Below, one piece after another: positions 1-8,577 of a DNA stretch of 46,619 nucleotides. Location of the stretch: assembly GCA_001783695.1 (NCBI GenBank), contig MFNE01000022.1, positions 1 through 46,619 on the forward strand, given 5' to 3'. The notes beneath the pieces were generated by a model. It was not told the DNA's origin and did not search any database. It saw only the letters and a list, made by a program, of their open reading frames with translations. The position numbers and the translations under genes are program-made. Within the stretch, counting starts at the first letter, position 1, and each line of letters begins with the position of its first letter. The stretch comes from Candidatus Lambdaproteobacteria bacterium RIFOXYD2_FULL_50_16 (GTDB taxonomy: Bacteria; SAR324; XYD2-FULL-50-16).

Positions 1-174
1 GGCTTGGGCCTTTTCTAAAATTTGGTCCAGATCGGTCAATCCCCAACAGTTAGCCAAGGTCTCGATCCCGCCATTACCAGGGGTGACGTGGAGTTCGGTA
101 AGTTGGGGACTATTTTTAAGCCCATACGCGAGGGCGTGCTCCCTTCCTCCTGCACCGACGACCAGGACTTTCAT
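1..174 (-). CDS. purD: Phosphoribosylamine-glycine ligase, N-terminal part (runs off the window)
   Basis: This is the first 58 codons of a minus-strand gene that continues past position 1. The translation opens [19 protein letters not shown], and the GAGGREHAL loop is the hallmark N-terminal nucleotide-binding motif of PurD (GAR synthetase). The enzyme joins phosphoribosylamine and glycine in de novo purine synthesis, using ATP. A later TPGNGGI segment also fits the family, where the usual form is PGNGG. The gene diverges from trpB2 across a 198-base gap. Only the N-terminal domain is visible, so integrity of the full gene cannot be judged. Confidence 0.9.
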   Translation of the reverse strand, partial: MKVLVVGAGGREHALAYGLKNSPQLTELHVTPGNGGIETLANCWGLTDLDQILEKAQA

Positions 175-372
175 GCAAATGCTCTTTGTAACTAGTTGGT
201 TAAGCTAATCTAGGCGACAACCCAGACCTTCCTAACTTGGGGTATCAGCCCCCGTTTGGTCAAGCCGAATTGGCCCCAAGACAGGCTCCTTTTTCTTAAC
301 GCTTTATCCTGGAAAAAGCGGAACCAACCTGATAAAAGCAAAACTAAACCCCTACCCCTTGCGGAGCGCCCC

Positions 373-1728
373 ATGGCCCAGACCAAAATCCTTCTCGCTG
401 AATCGGAAATCCCTACCCATTGGTACAACGTCATCGCCGACATGCCCAACCCCCCGGCCCCACCCTTAGGGCCAGACGGCAACCCAGTGGGGCCCGAAGC
501 GTTGCAAGCGATTTTCCCAGACGCTTTGATTGAACAAGAAATGTCGGGCCAACGGTGGATCGAGATCCCTGAGCCTGTGCGCGAGGCTTATAAACTCTGG
601 CGGCCCTCGCCCATGTTCCGCGCCCACCGCCTAGAAGCGGCCCTGGGCACCCCGGCGAAGATTTATTATAAATATGAAGGTTGCTCGGCGGCAGGGAGCC
701 ACAAACCCAACACCGCCATCCCCCAAGCCTATTATAACAAAATGCAAGGGATTAAGCGGATCACCACTGAAACCGGGGCCGGGCAGTGGGGCTCGGCGAT
801 TGCCCAAGCAGGGCAGATGTTTGGGATCGAAATCAAGGTTTATATGGTTAAGGTAAGCTACCAGCAAAAGCCCTACCGGCGCAGCCTTATTCAGACTTGG
901 GGGGCCGAAGTCCACGCCAGCCCGACCGATCAGACCGCCGCAGGCCGGGCAGTATTAGCCAAAGATCCCAATTCGCCTGGGTCCTTGGGTATCGCCATTA
1001 GTGAGGCGGTCGAGGAAGCCGCGACCCGCAAGGATACCAACTACGCCTTGGGCTCGGTGCTTAACCATGTATTGTTGCACCAAACCATCATCGGCCTTGA
1101 AGCAAAAAAACAATTCGAAATGGTCGGGGATTACCCAGACGCCATCTACGCCCCTTGCGGCGGCGGCTCGAACTTCGGCGGGGTGGCCTTTCCCTTTTTG
1201 CCAGACCGTTTAAATGGCAAAGACATCAAGCTGGTCGCCGTCGAGCCCATTAGCTGCCCGACCTTGACTAAAGGTTCTTACGCCTACGACTTCGGCGACG
1301 TCGCCGGGATGACCCCGATGATGCTGATGTACACCTTAGGCCACGACTTTGTGCCCCCCTCAATCCACGCCGGTGGGCTTCGTTACCATGGAGACAGCCC
1401 CTTGGTGAGCCAACTCTACCACGAAGGCCTGATCGAGGCCCGCGCCGTGCCTAACTTGGGCACCTTCGAGGCCGGGGTCCAGTTCGCCCGCACCGAAGGC
1501 ATCGTGCCGGCCCCCGAGTCCTGCCATGCGATTAAGGCCTGTATCGACGACGCCATGGAGTGCAAAAAAACGGGCCAGAAAAAGACCCTGTTTTTCAACC
1601 TTTCTGGTCACGGCCACTTCGACATGTCCGCCTACGACAAATACTTCTCCGGCGGCATCGAAGACTACGCCTACCCCGAAGAAGCAATCAAGGACAGCAT
1701 TTCTAGGCTGCCTAAGGTCGGGAAATAA
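373..1728 (+). CDS. trpB: Tryptophan synthase beta chain, TrpB2 type
   Basis: PLP enzyme that condenses indole with serine to give tryptophan. The PLP lysine lies in GSHKPNTA at about residue 111, and the phosphate-binding loop is GGGSNFGG at about 263-270. The YYKYEG...AGSHKPN context and the ~451-aa length are typical of the longer TrpB2 form rather than TrpB1. The reading frame is open upstream to 256, but the ATG at 373 has a GGAG sequence 6 bases before it and gives the usual N-terminus (MAQTKILL). No trpA lies next to it, as is common for TrpB2, which may work alone or salvage indole. The gene is monocistronic here and convergent with the 5'-nucleotidase-like gene. Confidence 0.93.
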   Translation: MAQTKILLAESEIPTHWYNVIADMPNPPAPPLGPDGNPVGPEALQAIFPDALIEQEMSGQRWIEIPEPVREAYKLWRPSPMFRAHRLEAALGTPAKIYYKYEGCSAAGSHKPNTAIPQAYYNKMQGIKRITTETGAGQWGSAIAQAGQMFGIEIKVYMVKVSYQQKPYRRSLIQTWGAEVHASPTDQTAAGRAVLAKDPNSPGSLGIAISEAVEEAATRKDTNYALGSVLNHVLLHQTIIGLEAKKQFEMVGDYPDAIYAPCGGGSNFGGVAFPFLPDRLNGKDIKLVAVEPISCPTLTKGSYAYDFGDVAGMTPMMLMYTLGHDFVPPSIHAGGLRYHGDSPLVSQLYHEGLIEARAVPNLGTFEAGVQFARTEGIVPAPESCHAIKACIDDAMECKKTGQKKTLFFNLSGHGHFDMSAYDKYFSGGIEDYAYPEEAIKDSISRLPKVGK

Positions 1729-1821
1729 TTTTGTATAACTCGGTTAATTAAAAGGACGCATTATTTGGCATTAGCAAACGCCGAAAAATAAAGCGACATT
1801 GGGGACTAGAGGAGGGCAAAT

Positions 1822-3480
1822 TCAGGAGGAGGGTTTACTTTTTAAGTCTTTTGAATCTGCTGTTCTTTTTAACATCCTACAGCTTGAAGGCAGGGGGTTT
1901 GGGGATTTTAGGTAGGAAAAGATCAACTCTCGTAAGCTTTGCTTAAGGATCGGATTCGCAGGGACCGCCCCTTCTGCCCCTAGACCTTGGGCCTGTATTA
2001 GCTCTTTTGGATCTAAGAACAACATGGGGACGACGCCACCACCGCCGTTTAGGTGATAGTCCGAAAGTTGGACTAAGTATTCTCGTTTTAAAGAACTGCG
2101 CGCTTCTAGGCTAAGGTCGAGGGGTTGGGCAAGGGCAATATGGAGTTGTCTAGCGCGGTTGGGTTTCTTTTTGCCGTAGGGAGCGGCTGGATGGGCTAAG
2201 AGGGCTAGTTCGCGCTGGCTTAAACGAATCGTGACCGCAAGCTCATCATGGGGTAGCCAGCGGTAAAGATCGGCTCGAGTGAGCAAGCGACCCTTGGTTA
2301 GGCCTAAGTTTTCTAAATAAATTTTGCCAAAGGCGCTGCTTTCCCCCGGTTTTTGGGCGGCCAGGGCCAAGACTTGATCGAGGCAAATCGCCAACTTGAC
2401 CCGAGGTTTTCCCTTTAATTTATAGGGCAAGGGTTCAGTCAAAAAGGGCAGCAAACCCTTTGGTGGCCTGGGTTCTGCCCCTTGGGCGCGGTGAAGATTG
2501 ATATGGGGGAGTGGCCCTAAACTCACCTCCACCAAGGCCCGCCCCCGACTACCAGCACTAATCAACACCGCTCCACCCTCATAAGGTGCCAGACCAGGGC
2601 GAGGCAAACGGCGCTCGCCACCGGCAATCACCAGATCAACCCCAGCCAGCCTTGCCAGCCGCCGCCCCTGGCCAGGTGGGGTCAGTCGAGCAAGTTTGGC
2701 CTCTTCGGCACCATCGGTAGGGTTCATTAAGCCGCTGTAAAGGATGACCAGCTTGTTGGGGTGGTCATTTTGAATCCTTTTGATCCAAGCCTGGGCCGAG
2801 CTTACCGGGTCTTCTATCTCCAAGCCAGCTATGGGCCTGTGCCCTAAGGGTAAGGCGGGATTGGCCAAGCCTAAAACGGCGATTTTAACCCCTTCTAGTT
2901 CAAAAATTTTATAGCTACCAAAAGGTCTCTGCCCGTTGATTTTCAGGTTGGCGGCCAGATAGGGCAGACCTGAGGCGGCCAAACGCTCCCAGCCCCAGTC
3001 CAGGTCGCCTCCGCCTGGGACCAAGGCATCATAGCCCTTTAATCGGTCCATTAAAGACGGGCAACCCTGCCGTTTGCAAAAGGCCGCTTCTGGACTGCCT
3101 GAAAGCGCTTCGCCTCCGTCTAGTTTTAACGCACCTGGGCCAAGATGGTCTAATAAAGGCTCTAAGTGCGCTAGTCCAAAAGGAACCTCTTCGGGTTGTG
3201 CCCACCGTTGGCTGGTCCAGCCGTTTAGGTTAGCCGTAATCAAAAGCCGAGGTTCTGCGCTTAAGGGGAGGGGGATTAGAATAAAGATTAGGAGCAGTGC
3301 GTTTAAATCAAACGCCCCCCCAAATTTAAACCGGTTGGCAACCGGCTTTTTGGCAAACAAACCCATTGGTTTTTGGCCGAATAGCCAACTAAGTAGGGAG
3401 CGCCCGAAGCCAAATGGGTGAAGGAATCTGCGCGAGACTAAGGGGTAAAGCTGGGCATTAAATAAAGTTTTAGCCCTCAT
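1822..3480 (-). CDS. 5'-nucleotidase/UshA-like protein with a degenerate metal site
   Basis: Two-domain layout of the UshA/5'-nucleotidase family: a calcineurin-like N-terminal domain, then a 5_nucleotid_C-like domain containing GRLLTRADLYRWLPHDEL and a late LNGGGG segment. A hydrophobic segment at about 59-75 ending in SAEP looks like a signal peptide, so the product is probably periplasmic. The ATG at residue 39 (3366) would give a more normal signal peptide than the longest frame, whose ATG at 3480 overlaps the upstream gene by 11 bases. The metal-binding motifs are all altered: ITANLNGW for the DxH box, LDGGE for GGD, PGGGDLD for GNHE, and AGGERR for GHSH. It may therefore be non-catalytic; this is inference from the motifs. 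Confidence 0.75.
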   Translation of the reverse strand: MRAKTLFNAQLYPLVSRRFLHPFGFGRSLLSWLFGQKPMGLFAKKPVANRFKFGGAFDLNALLLIFILIPLPLSAEPRLLITANLNGWTSQRWAQPEEVPFGLAHLEPLLDHLGPGALKLDGGEALSGSPEAAFCKRQGCPSLMDRLKGYDALVPGGGDLDWGWERLAASGLPYLAANLKINGQRPFGSYKIFELEGVKIAVLGLANPALPLGHRPIAGLEIEDPVSSAQAWIKRIQNDHPNKLVILYSGLMNPTDGAEEAKLARLTPPGQGRRLARLAGVDLVIAGGERRLPRPGLAPYEGGAVLISAGSRGRALVEVSLGPLPHINLHRAQGAEPRPPKGLLPFLTEPLPYKLKGKPRVKLAICLDQVLALAAQKPGESSAFGKIYLENLGLTKGRLLTRADLYRWLPHDELAVTIRLSQRELALLAHPAAPYGKKKPNRARQLHIALAQPLDLSLEARSSLKREYLVQLSDYHLNGGGGVVPMLFLDPKELIQAQGLGAEGAVPANPILKQSLRELIFSYLKSPNPLPSSCRMLKRTADSKDLKSKPSS

Positions 3481-4681
3481 GGCGAAGACGCGCCAGATAC
3501 ATCCCGTTACTGCCCCAACGCCCAGGCAAGATCGTTAGTTCTCCGCTTGTTGGTTCGCCGCTTAAGGGGTCTAAAAAAGGTTCCAAACCAAACGCGCGGT
3601 TTTCGGCCAAAAAGGCCCAAACCTGGGCGCTGTTCTCTGAACTAATAAGAGAACAGGTAGCATATAACAAAACGCCGCCAGGCTTGAGTTTAAAAACCCC
3701 TTGCCTAAGTAGCTGGGCTTGGGTTTTTAAGATTTCATTAAAGTGGGTTTGGTCCAATTGCCACCGGGCCCAGGGGCTCCGGTGCCAAGTGCCCGAACCA
3801 GAACAAGGGGCGTCGATGATCACCCCATCGTAAGCGTGATCCGGCAAGGGGTCACCTTGATTTAGGGCGCAATAACTAATCCCTGTGCGGCCAGCCGCTT
3901 GGGCCCGGCTTTTGGCCTCGGCTAAGGCCTCTGGGCGTATGTCGGCCAGGGTCAAGCGCCCCTCATTTTGCATCTGGTCCCAAAGGTGAAGCCCCTTTCC
4001 ACCTGCGCCAGCGCAGAGGTCGAGCCATGTTTCACCGGGCCGGGCCCCAGAGGCCGGGGCAACCGCTTGGCTAGAGAGGTCCTGGATTTGTACTTGATCC
4101 GCATAGGGTTTGAGGTCCATCGAGCGAGACAGCCAGAAGGCCCCTTTTTGCCTTTCGTGTTCCTCAAACTGGGTGCCGTCTTTTTTGAGACGCTCGAAAA
4201 ACTCAGTGGCTGGTCCCAAGAGTCGAATCCATAACCGAGGGCGGGAGAGCAGGGATTCTAAGACCTGTTTTTCCATGGGTTCCACAAAACTCGGCTGGAG
4301 TTCGAGGGCCAAAGCCTTAGGTAAAAACCGACGAATCCAGGTTAGTTTCTCGGCCAGACCTTGGGGGGCGGGTTCGACTGCCTCTAGCCCTAGCTGGTCC
4401 GCCCAAAGCTTGGAAGGGGCAAACCCCTCTAAAGCGTAAGCTAGAAAAAGGGCCTTTGCCTCCTCTAACTGTACCAACCAGCCCCGGTGTCTATAATAAC
4501 CATAAATAACCGTGGTATAAAACCGGCGGTCCTTCGAGCCCAACTTGCGGTGGGTGCGAAATTCGTTAGCTAAGGCTTGATCCACCGGGTGACCCGCTTT
4601 AAAGGCCTCTTCGGCATTAGCAAAAAGCCGGGTTAGCCACTCTAGTTGGCCCAGGTAACGAGGTTGTTCTTCTGAAGGCAT
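3470..4681 (-). CDS. RsmB/NOP2/Sun-family rRNA (cytosine-C5) methyltransferase
   Basis: SAM-dependent RNA m5C methyltransferase of 403 aa. The SAM-binding motif is DLCAGAGGKGLHL, followed by the two cysteines of the NSUN mechanism: one in DAPCSGSGT (motif IV) and one in YATCSL (motif VI). The N-terminal ~150 residues are helical and NusB-like, as in RsmB, whose target in E. coli is 16S rRNA C967. Assignment to RsmB rather than RsmF or another NSUN member is inference. The gene lies 36 bases downstream of hpf, with a hairpin in the gap, and its 3' end overlaps the 5'-nucleotidase-like gene, so the three are probably read together. Confidence 0.88.
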   Translation of the reverse strand: MPSEEQPRYLGQLEWLTRLFANAEEAFKAGHPVDQALANEFRTHRKLGSKDRRFYTTVIYGYYRHRGWLVQLEEAKALFLAYALEGFAPSKLWADQLGLEAVEPAPQGLAEKLTWIRRFLPKALALELQPSFVEPMEKQVLESLLSRPRLWIRLLGPATEFFERLKKDGTQFEEHERQKGAFWLSRSMDLKPYADQVQIQDLSSQAVAPASGARPGETWLDLCAGAGGKGLHLWDQMQNEGRLTLADIRPEALAEAKSRAQAAGRTGISYCALNQGDPLPDHAYDGVIIDAPCSGSGTWHRSPWARWQLDQTHFNEILKTQAQLLRQGVFKLKPGGVLLYATCSLISSENSAQVWAFLAENRAFGLEPFLDPLSGEPTSGELTILPGRWGSNGMYLARLRHEG

Positions 4682-4692
4682 AATAAGGGAAA

Positions 4693-4709
4693 GGCCGACA
4701 AAGTCGGCC
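4693..4709 (-). terminator. Perfect hairpin between hpf and the rRNA methyltransferase gene
   Basis: GGCCGAC-AAA-GTCGGCC is a 7-bp perfect stem with a 3-base loop. On the minus strand it is followed by TTTCCCTT, a weak U-tract. It could be an attenuator or a processing hairpin that lowers expression of the methyltransferase relative to hpf. It is not a strong terminator. Confidence 0.5.
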
Positions 4710-4717
4710 CGTAAACG

Positions 4718-5032
4718 CTAGTCCGCTACGTTTTTGATGGTGTCACCCGCCTTGTTGGACTTTTTACTACGGCGTAATTGTTTTTCAAGTTTATCTACGC
4801 AAAGATCAATCGCTTTATACATACTTTGCGGGTCCTCTGCCTCGGAATTATAGGTCGCCCCAGCGCCTTTGACGGTGGCGTGAATCTGGTGGCGGTGTTT
4901 CTCGACGCCTAGGTGGATGTCAGCTGAAAGGCGATGTTCCGAATATTTTTTGATTCGAATCACTCGCTCTTCCACATGATTTTTGAGGGCGTCGGTCAAC
5001 TCCATATGTTTAGCAGAGATGGTAATTTCCAT
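4718..5032 (-). CDS. hpf: Ribosome hibernation promoting factor, short form
   Basis: 104-aa protein starting MEITISAKHMELTDALKNHV, the standard opening of the HPF/YfiA (sigma-54 modulation protein) family. HIHATVKG-type strands and the acidic NSEAEDPQSMYKAIDL segment match the fold, which binds the decoding site of idle 30S subunits. The length fits the short form, without the extra dimerisation domain of long HPF. An AGGAG site lies 6 bases before the ATG. It is probably the first gene of the run leading into the rRNA methyltransferase gene. A ~120-base gap separates it from gloB. Confidence 0.92.
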   Translation of the reverse strand: MEITISAKHMELTDALKNHVEERVIRIKKYSEHRLSADIHLGVEKHRHQIHATVKGAGATYNSEAEDPQSMYKAIDLCVDKLEKQLRRSKKSNKAGDTIKNVAD

Positions 5033-5149
5033 ATGTTTCTCCTGATTGATGTTGGCTTTACAGCCGGTAACTGGCTCCTATGGCAGGTAAAGACCCACAG
5101 GGCACAGCTTGATTATGTCAAATCCAGCGGGATAGGGCTAGGATAAATT

Positions 5150-5905
5150 TCAAAACTGATCTTTCTTTTGCCGCAAATGGCCGATTCGCTCTTCGCGGCT
5201 TAATTGGCCTTGAGGGTCTATAGCTTGGATTACCTCTTTTTGGTCGATACGGAAAAAGGGGTTGATCAAGCGTTCGAGAGCGATACTTGAAAAAAGGGGG
5301 GCCCCCTTTGATTTTATGATATTTTTCTGTTTTGTGATTTCTGAATTGTTGGGTTCAATTTGAGCAGAAAATTCTAGGTTGGACTGGGCGTAATCATGGC
5401 CATAATAGGTCTTGATGTCGGGGCTTAAGGCACAAAGCCGGTCCATGGCGGTTAATAAATCCGCAGGGCTGCCTTCAAAAAGTCGTCCGCAACCGGCAAA
5501 AAAGAGGCTATCTCCAGTAAAAAGATGCCTGCTGTCAAAGAGATAGTTAAGACTATAGCGGGTGTGTGCCTGGGTTAGTAAACCTAGAACCTTGGTCGCG
5601 CCAAAGCGAATGGTCTCACGGTCTTTATAAGGATATCCCTTAAATCCAATCCGAGTTTCACCTTCAGGGTAAATCAATTGGGCCTTAGGGAAGTGGTCCA
5701 AAAACTCCCCTAAGCCCTCAACGTGGTCGTGGTGGTGGTGCGTGATAAAAATATGGCTAGGGGTTTTTCTAGCCTCGGTTAAGGCTTTGATCATTAAGAC
5801 CCCGTCCGCCAGATCGACCACTCCTAAGGAGCCGGTCTCGGTGCATTCAACCCAAAAGTTAAGATTGTGCATCGACCCAAAGGGCAGCGCTTTGATTTGA
5901 ATCAT
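5150..5905 (-). CDS. gloB: Hydroxyacylglutathione hydrolase (glyoxalase II)
   Basis: Metallo-beta-lactamase fold thioesterase that hydrolyses S-lactoylglutathione in methylglyoxal detoxification. THHHHDH gives the first metal ligands, the His of QAHTRYSLNY another, and FTGDSLFFAGCGRLFEG and YYGHDYAQSNL are signature glyoxalase II blocks. The C-terminal tail (NPFFR) also fits GloB. The ATG at 5905 overlaps the folK stop as ATGA, so translation is probably coupled to folK; an in-frame TTG at 5914 is less likely. The usual GHTPGH loop is changed to AHTRYS, losing one His-containing turn but keeping the ligand His. Confidence 0.9.
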   Translation of the reverse strand: MIQIKALPFGSMHNLNFWVECTETGSLGVVDLADGVLMIKALTEARKTPSHIFITHHHHDHVEGLGEFLDHFPKAQLIYPEGETRIGFKGYPYKDRETIRFGATKVLGLLTQAHTRYSLNYLFDSRHLFTGDSLFFAGCGRLFEGSPADLLTAMDRLCALSPDIKTYYGHDYAQSNLEFSAQIEPNNSEITKQKNIIKSKGAPLFSSIALERLINPFFRIDQKEVIQAIDPQGQLSREERIGHLRQKKDQF

Positions 5906-6396
5906 GGTGCCCAATGGCTTAAATGGGTTAAGGATTCCTTGGGGATCTGGGCCAGTAGGACTTGCAGCGATTTTCCAGTTCGAGGATCCATTAATTTGGG
6001 GGAGAGTTCTAATAGGGGGACCAAGAAAAAGTCTCGGCCTGCTAAATCATAATGGGGGATTGTTAATTTATCACTTTCTAGTACTAAATCACCAAAAAGG
6101 GCGATGTCTAGGTCGAGGGTGCGTTCATCCCATTTAAGTTGGGTGCGCCGCCTGCCCAGATCTTTTTCTATCTGAAGGAGTTGGTCGAGCAGGTCTTGGG
6201 GGGAAAGTTCAGTCCAAAAACACAAGGCCGCGTTTAGATACGCCCCTTGTTTTAAGCCTTGATAAGGTGCGCTGAGGTAGTACCTAGAAACCTTGAATTG
6301 TTCTGGGAATTCAGCTTGAAGCCGCGCCGCCGCTTGGTCCAGATAGGAAGCCCTAGGCTCGAGGTTTGAGCCTAGGCAAATATGGACCAGAGGCAT
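5902..6396 (-). CDS. folK: 6-hydroxymethyl-7,8-dihydropterin pyrophosphokinase
   Basis: 164-aa HPPK, which transfers pyrophosphate from ATP to 6-hydroxymethyldihydropterin in folate synthesis. Visible signatures are CLGSNLEPR near the start, GRRR, then W.ERTLDLDIALFG (the ATP- and Mg-binding Asp pair) and IPHYDLAGRDFFLVPL. The start codon overlaps the stop of the upstream membrane-protein gene by one base (TAATG), and its own stop overlaps gloB (ATGA), giving a tightly coupled run ihf - membrane protein - folK - gloB. Confidence 0.95.
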   Translation of the reverse strand: MPLVHICLGSNLEPRASYLDQAAARLQAEFPEQFKVSRYYLSAPYQGLKQGAYLNAALCFWTELSPQDLLDQLLQIEKDLGRRRTQLKWDERTLDLDIALFGDLVLESDKLTIPHYDLAGRDFFLVPLLELSPKLMDPRTGKSLQVLLAQIPKESLTHLSHWAP

Positions 6397-6845
6397 TAAA
6401 AATGGTAATGGAAGTGGGCCAATTCAACCTCGCCAGGGCCGCGCCAATGAATTGGACGGAAGTCTTCACCTCCGACTACTCTAGTGCGGTTGGGGTCAAA
6501 ACTGATCCCAGACATGGACAGGTAAACCCCCACAAAAAGCCCGCCGATCCCGCCGTAAGTAGCGCCTTCGATAAATTTGGCGGTCATGTTGGTAAAGCCG
6601 TAGCGCTCCCCTTTTGATTTTGTGTCGTCGAGGATGTTGAGGCCGGTGTAAAGCATCCCGCCCGTCAGGCTTCCCCACAACACGTTTAAAAAGACGTTAC
6701 GCATCGGGGGGTTAGGCCCTCCGACCCCATCGCCCATCGCAGTCCCTCCACCCCCGCTTGCAGACATCTGGGCCAATAGGGGTTGGTTGGGTACAAGCAG
6801 GGCCAAGAGTAAACCCAGGATAAGCAGCTTCTTCAAAAAGGACAT
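6396..6845 (-). CDS. Exported glycine-rich protein of unknown function
   Basis: 149-aa protein with a clear signal peptide (MSFLKKLLILGLLLALL, cleavage near LLAQ), then a Gly/Ser-rich stretch, then two glycine-rich hydrophobic segments (roughly VFLNVLWGSLTGGMLYTGL and GATYGGIGGLFVGVYLSM). It ends with a His-rich FHYHF. The chosen ATG has AAGG 5 bases upstream; a longer frame reaches back to 6890 and would overlap the IHF gene. The paired glycine-rich helices suggest membrane insertion after export. I do not recognise the family. Its position between ihf and folK with a TAATG junction says little about its job. Confidence 0.6.
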   Translation of the reverse strand: MSFLKKLLILGLLLALLVPNQPLLAQMSASGGGGTAMGDGVGGPNPPMRNVFLNVLWGSLTGGMLYTGLNILDDTKSKGERYGFTNMTAKFIEGATYGGIGGLFVGVYLSMSGISFDPNRTRVVGGEDFRPIHWRGPGEVELAHFHYHF

Positions 6846-6886
6846 AGTCGCCTTGATGTTGGGTTGCCCCCGGGTCAGCCTGTCTC

Positions 6887-7168
6887 TCAAACGTTCAGGT
6901 CTTTCCTGAAAACCTTTGACGGATAAAAGGTCACCACAACCCGTTCCGAAATCTCATAGGCCACCTTGGTCTTGGGATTGCGGCCCATACGGGGTTTTTT
7001 GTGGCGTACTTTAAAGTGGCCAAACCCGGAGATCATTACTTCTTCGCCAGAACGCAGCGAGTCTTTAATGATAGTCAAAATCGCTTCTACCAAAGCTTTG
7101 GCGTATTTTCGATCTAACGTGATTTTGGTCATCACATCACGAATAATGTCTTCTTTGATCCTAGTCAT
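6887..7168 (-). CDS. IHF/HU-family DNA-bending protein (IHF-alpha-like)
   Basis: 93-aa histone-like protein. The DNA-binding arm is GRNPKT, and the preceding ISGFGHFKVRHKKPRMGRNP block and the C-terminal FYPSKVFR match the IHF-alpha/HU family. The opening MTRIKEDIIRDV resembles the TKADL-type start of IHF-alpha. It would dimerise and bend DNA; whether it pairs with a beta subunit cannot be seen here. It is the first gene of the minus-strand run and has a good sigma70-type promoter 75-103 bases upstream. Confidence 0.9.
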   Translation of the reverse strand: MTRIKEDIIRDVMTKITLDRKYAKALVEAILTIIKDSLRSGEEVMISGFGHFKVRHKKPRMGRNPKTKVAYEISERVVVTFYPSKVFRKDLNV

Positions 7169-7242
7169 CTGCGTCTCTTGGTTGGTTAAATTCCGCTCCG
7201 CGATTGTCCTTTGGACGTCCTGTCCGTTGGAAACATTTAGGG

Positions 7243-7271
7243 AGTATAGAGGGTTGTTTGGCCCCCTGCAA
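7243..7271 (-). promoter_or_regulatory. Sigma70-like promoter of the ihf operon
   Basis: On the minus strand TTGCAG (7271-7266) is followed after 17 bases by TATACT (7248-7243). The expected start site near 7236 would give a ~70-base leader before the IHF ATG. Confidence 0.65.
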
Positions 7272-7297
7272 TAGGATTTTTCCGCGCAGTAATCGCA

Positions 7298-7326
7298 TTA
7301 GACAAGTGCCAAGGCTTGGCTATATA
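7298..7326 (+). promoter_or_regulatory. Sigma70-like promoter of the DsbD-alpha/plsC/mutM/recQ run
   Basis: TTAGAC (7298-7303), a 17-base spacer, then TATATA (7321-7326). It sits back to back with the ihf promoter and ~40 bases before the first ATG of the plus-strand run. Confidence 0.55.
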
Positions 7327-7365
7327 CTTCAGGAATGCTAGTTTAGTTCCTAAATCGGGAGGGGG

Positions 7366-7839
7366 ATGACTTTTTTTGCAATTTTTTATTTCTTGGTATG
7401 GCCTTTAGGGATGGACCTTCGGGCCCAGTCCGCCTTTGGGAGCCCGCCGCCCAATCTTGAACCTAAATTAGAGATCTTGGCCGAAGCCGAATCGCAACCG
7501 GGGGGCCAGATTTTTTTAAAAGTGATTGGTCGCCTGGAACCTGGGTTCCACCTTTATTCCATCAAAACTCAAAAGGGCCCCAAACCCACCCGGCTTGAGA
7601 TTGAAACCCCTGGAATAAGGGCCTTGGGCGAGACCGAGGAGTCTGCCCCTAAACTAAAGCTAGATGAGGCCTTAGAGGAAAAACTCTGGGTGCATGAAAA
7701 CGAATTTTTTTTAAAAAAAACCTTGGTGGGAAAACCCCTAGAAGGCCGCGAGCTCAAAGGCTTTATTTTTTTTCAACTTTGCGATAACTTGATCTGCCTG
7801 AACCCCCAAAAAAAATATTTCACCACGCTCCTAAAATAG
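7366..7839 (+). CDS. Stand-alone DsbD N-terminal (alpha) domain protein, periplasmic
   Basis: 157-aa protein with a short N-terminal signal (MTFFAIFYFLVWPLG..RAQS) and a single beta-sandwich domain like the N-terminal domain of DsbD. The LYSIKTQKGPKPT strand and the late FFQLCDNLICLNP block, with a CxxxxC pair, are the recognisable parts; in DsbD this Cys pair passes electrons on to periplasmic partners. The transmembrane and C-terminal thioredoxin domains of DsbD are absent, and the stop codon is intact, so it is either a free-standing redox domain or relies on a partner elsewhere. GGAGG lies just 3 bases before the ATG, an unusually tight spacing. The plsC ATG follows directly after its stop. 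Confidence 0.7.
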   Translation: MTFFAIFYFLVWPLGMDLRAQSAFGSPPPNLEPKLEILAEAESQPGGQIFLKVIGRLEPGFHLYSIKTQKGPKPTRLEIETPGIRALGETEESAPKLKLDEALEEKLWVHENEFFLKKTLVGKPLEGRELKGFIFFQLCDNLICLNPQKKYFTTLLK

Positions 7840-8577
7840 ATGCGCCACCTCTGGAATTTTTTAGTGATCACCCACTGCCTTTTGGTGACCTTAAAGGTCT
7901 CGCTCATTACCTTGTTTGAGCTACCCTTTGGGGGCTGTTCTAGGGAAAAAATGAACCGGCGGGTTCGGGGGTGGGCGCAGTCGCTGGTCGATTTTATTGG
8001 GGTAGAGCTAGAGGTCGAAGGACTGCCCGAACTCAAAGAGGGGGGCCGTTACGTCTTGATGTGTAACCATTCGAGCCTTTATGACATACCCATCTCGATG
8101 GTGGCCTTTGATGCGCCGATACGGATGATTGCCAAGAGCGAACTGTTTAAGGTGCCCGTTTGGGGGCAGGCGATGTTGGCTTCGGGTTTTATGCCTATTG
8201 ACCGCGATGACCGGCGGCAAGCCGCGCTAGATCTGGAATACGCCAAAACCCAAATGGAACAGGGCACTTTGGTTTGGGTCGCCCCAGAGGGCACCCGTTC
8301 GCGAGAGGGCCAAATTGCCGAGTTTAAACCGGGTGGTTTTAAGCTGGCGATGGACATGGGGGCCCAGATTATCCCCATGGGTATTGAGGGGGCGTTTCAG
8401 ATTATGCCTGCTGGCAGTCTTAAGATTATGCGCCATCAAAAGGTTAAGGTGCGTATTGGTCAGCCGATTGACACCACGGGCATGGGCAAGGATAAACGCA
8501 AGCCTTTAATGGTAGAGCTTCGAAAAACCATTGCTGAACTGGCTGGGCAACCGGATCCATTAGAGGAAAATGCCTGA
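7840..8577 (+). CDS. plsC: 1-acyl-sn-glycerol-3-phosphate acyltransferase (PlsC family)
   Basis: 245-aa membrane-associated acyltransferase that makes phosphatidic acid from lysophosphatidic acid. The catalytic NHxxxxD box is NHSSLYDIP, and the substrate-binding motif is PEGTRSR. One N-terminal hydrophobic helix (FLVITHCLLVTLKVSLITLF) anchors it. The ATG follows the upstream stop without a gap, and the 3' end overlaps mutM by 8 bases, so it is co-translated with both. Other acyl acceptors are possible in this broad family. Confidence 0.9.
   Translation: MRHLWNFLVITHCLLVTLKVSLITLFELPFGGCSREKMNRRVRGWAQSLVDFIGVELEVEGLPELKEGGRYVLMCNHSSLYDIPISMVAFDAPIRMIAKSELFKVPVWGQAMLASGFMPIDRDDRRQAALDLEYAKTQMEQGTLVWVAPEGTRSREGQIAEFKPGGFKLAMDMGAQIIPMGIEGAFQIMPAGSLKIMRHQKVKVRIGQPIDTTGMGKDKRKPLMVELRKTIAELAGQPDPLEENA

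Noticed and set aside
186-211. Promoter for trpB2 (TTGTAA to TAATCT)
   Set aside because: The spacer is only 14 bases and the -35 match is weak.
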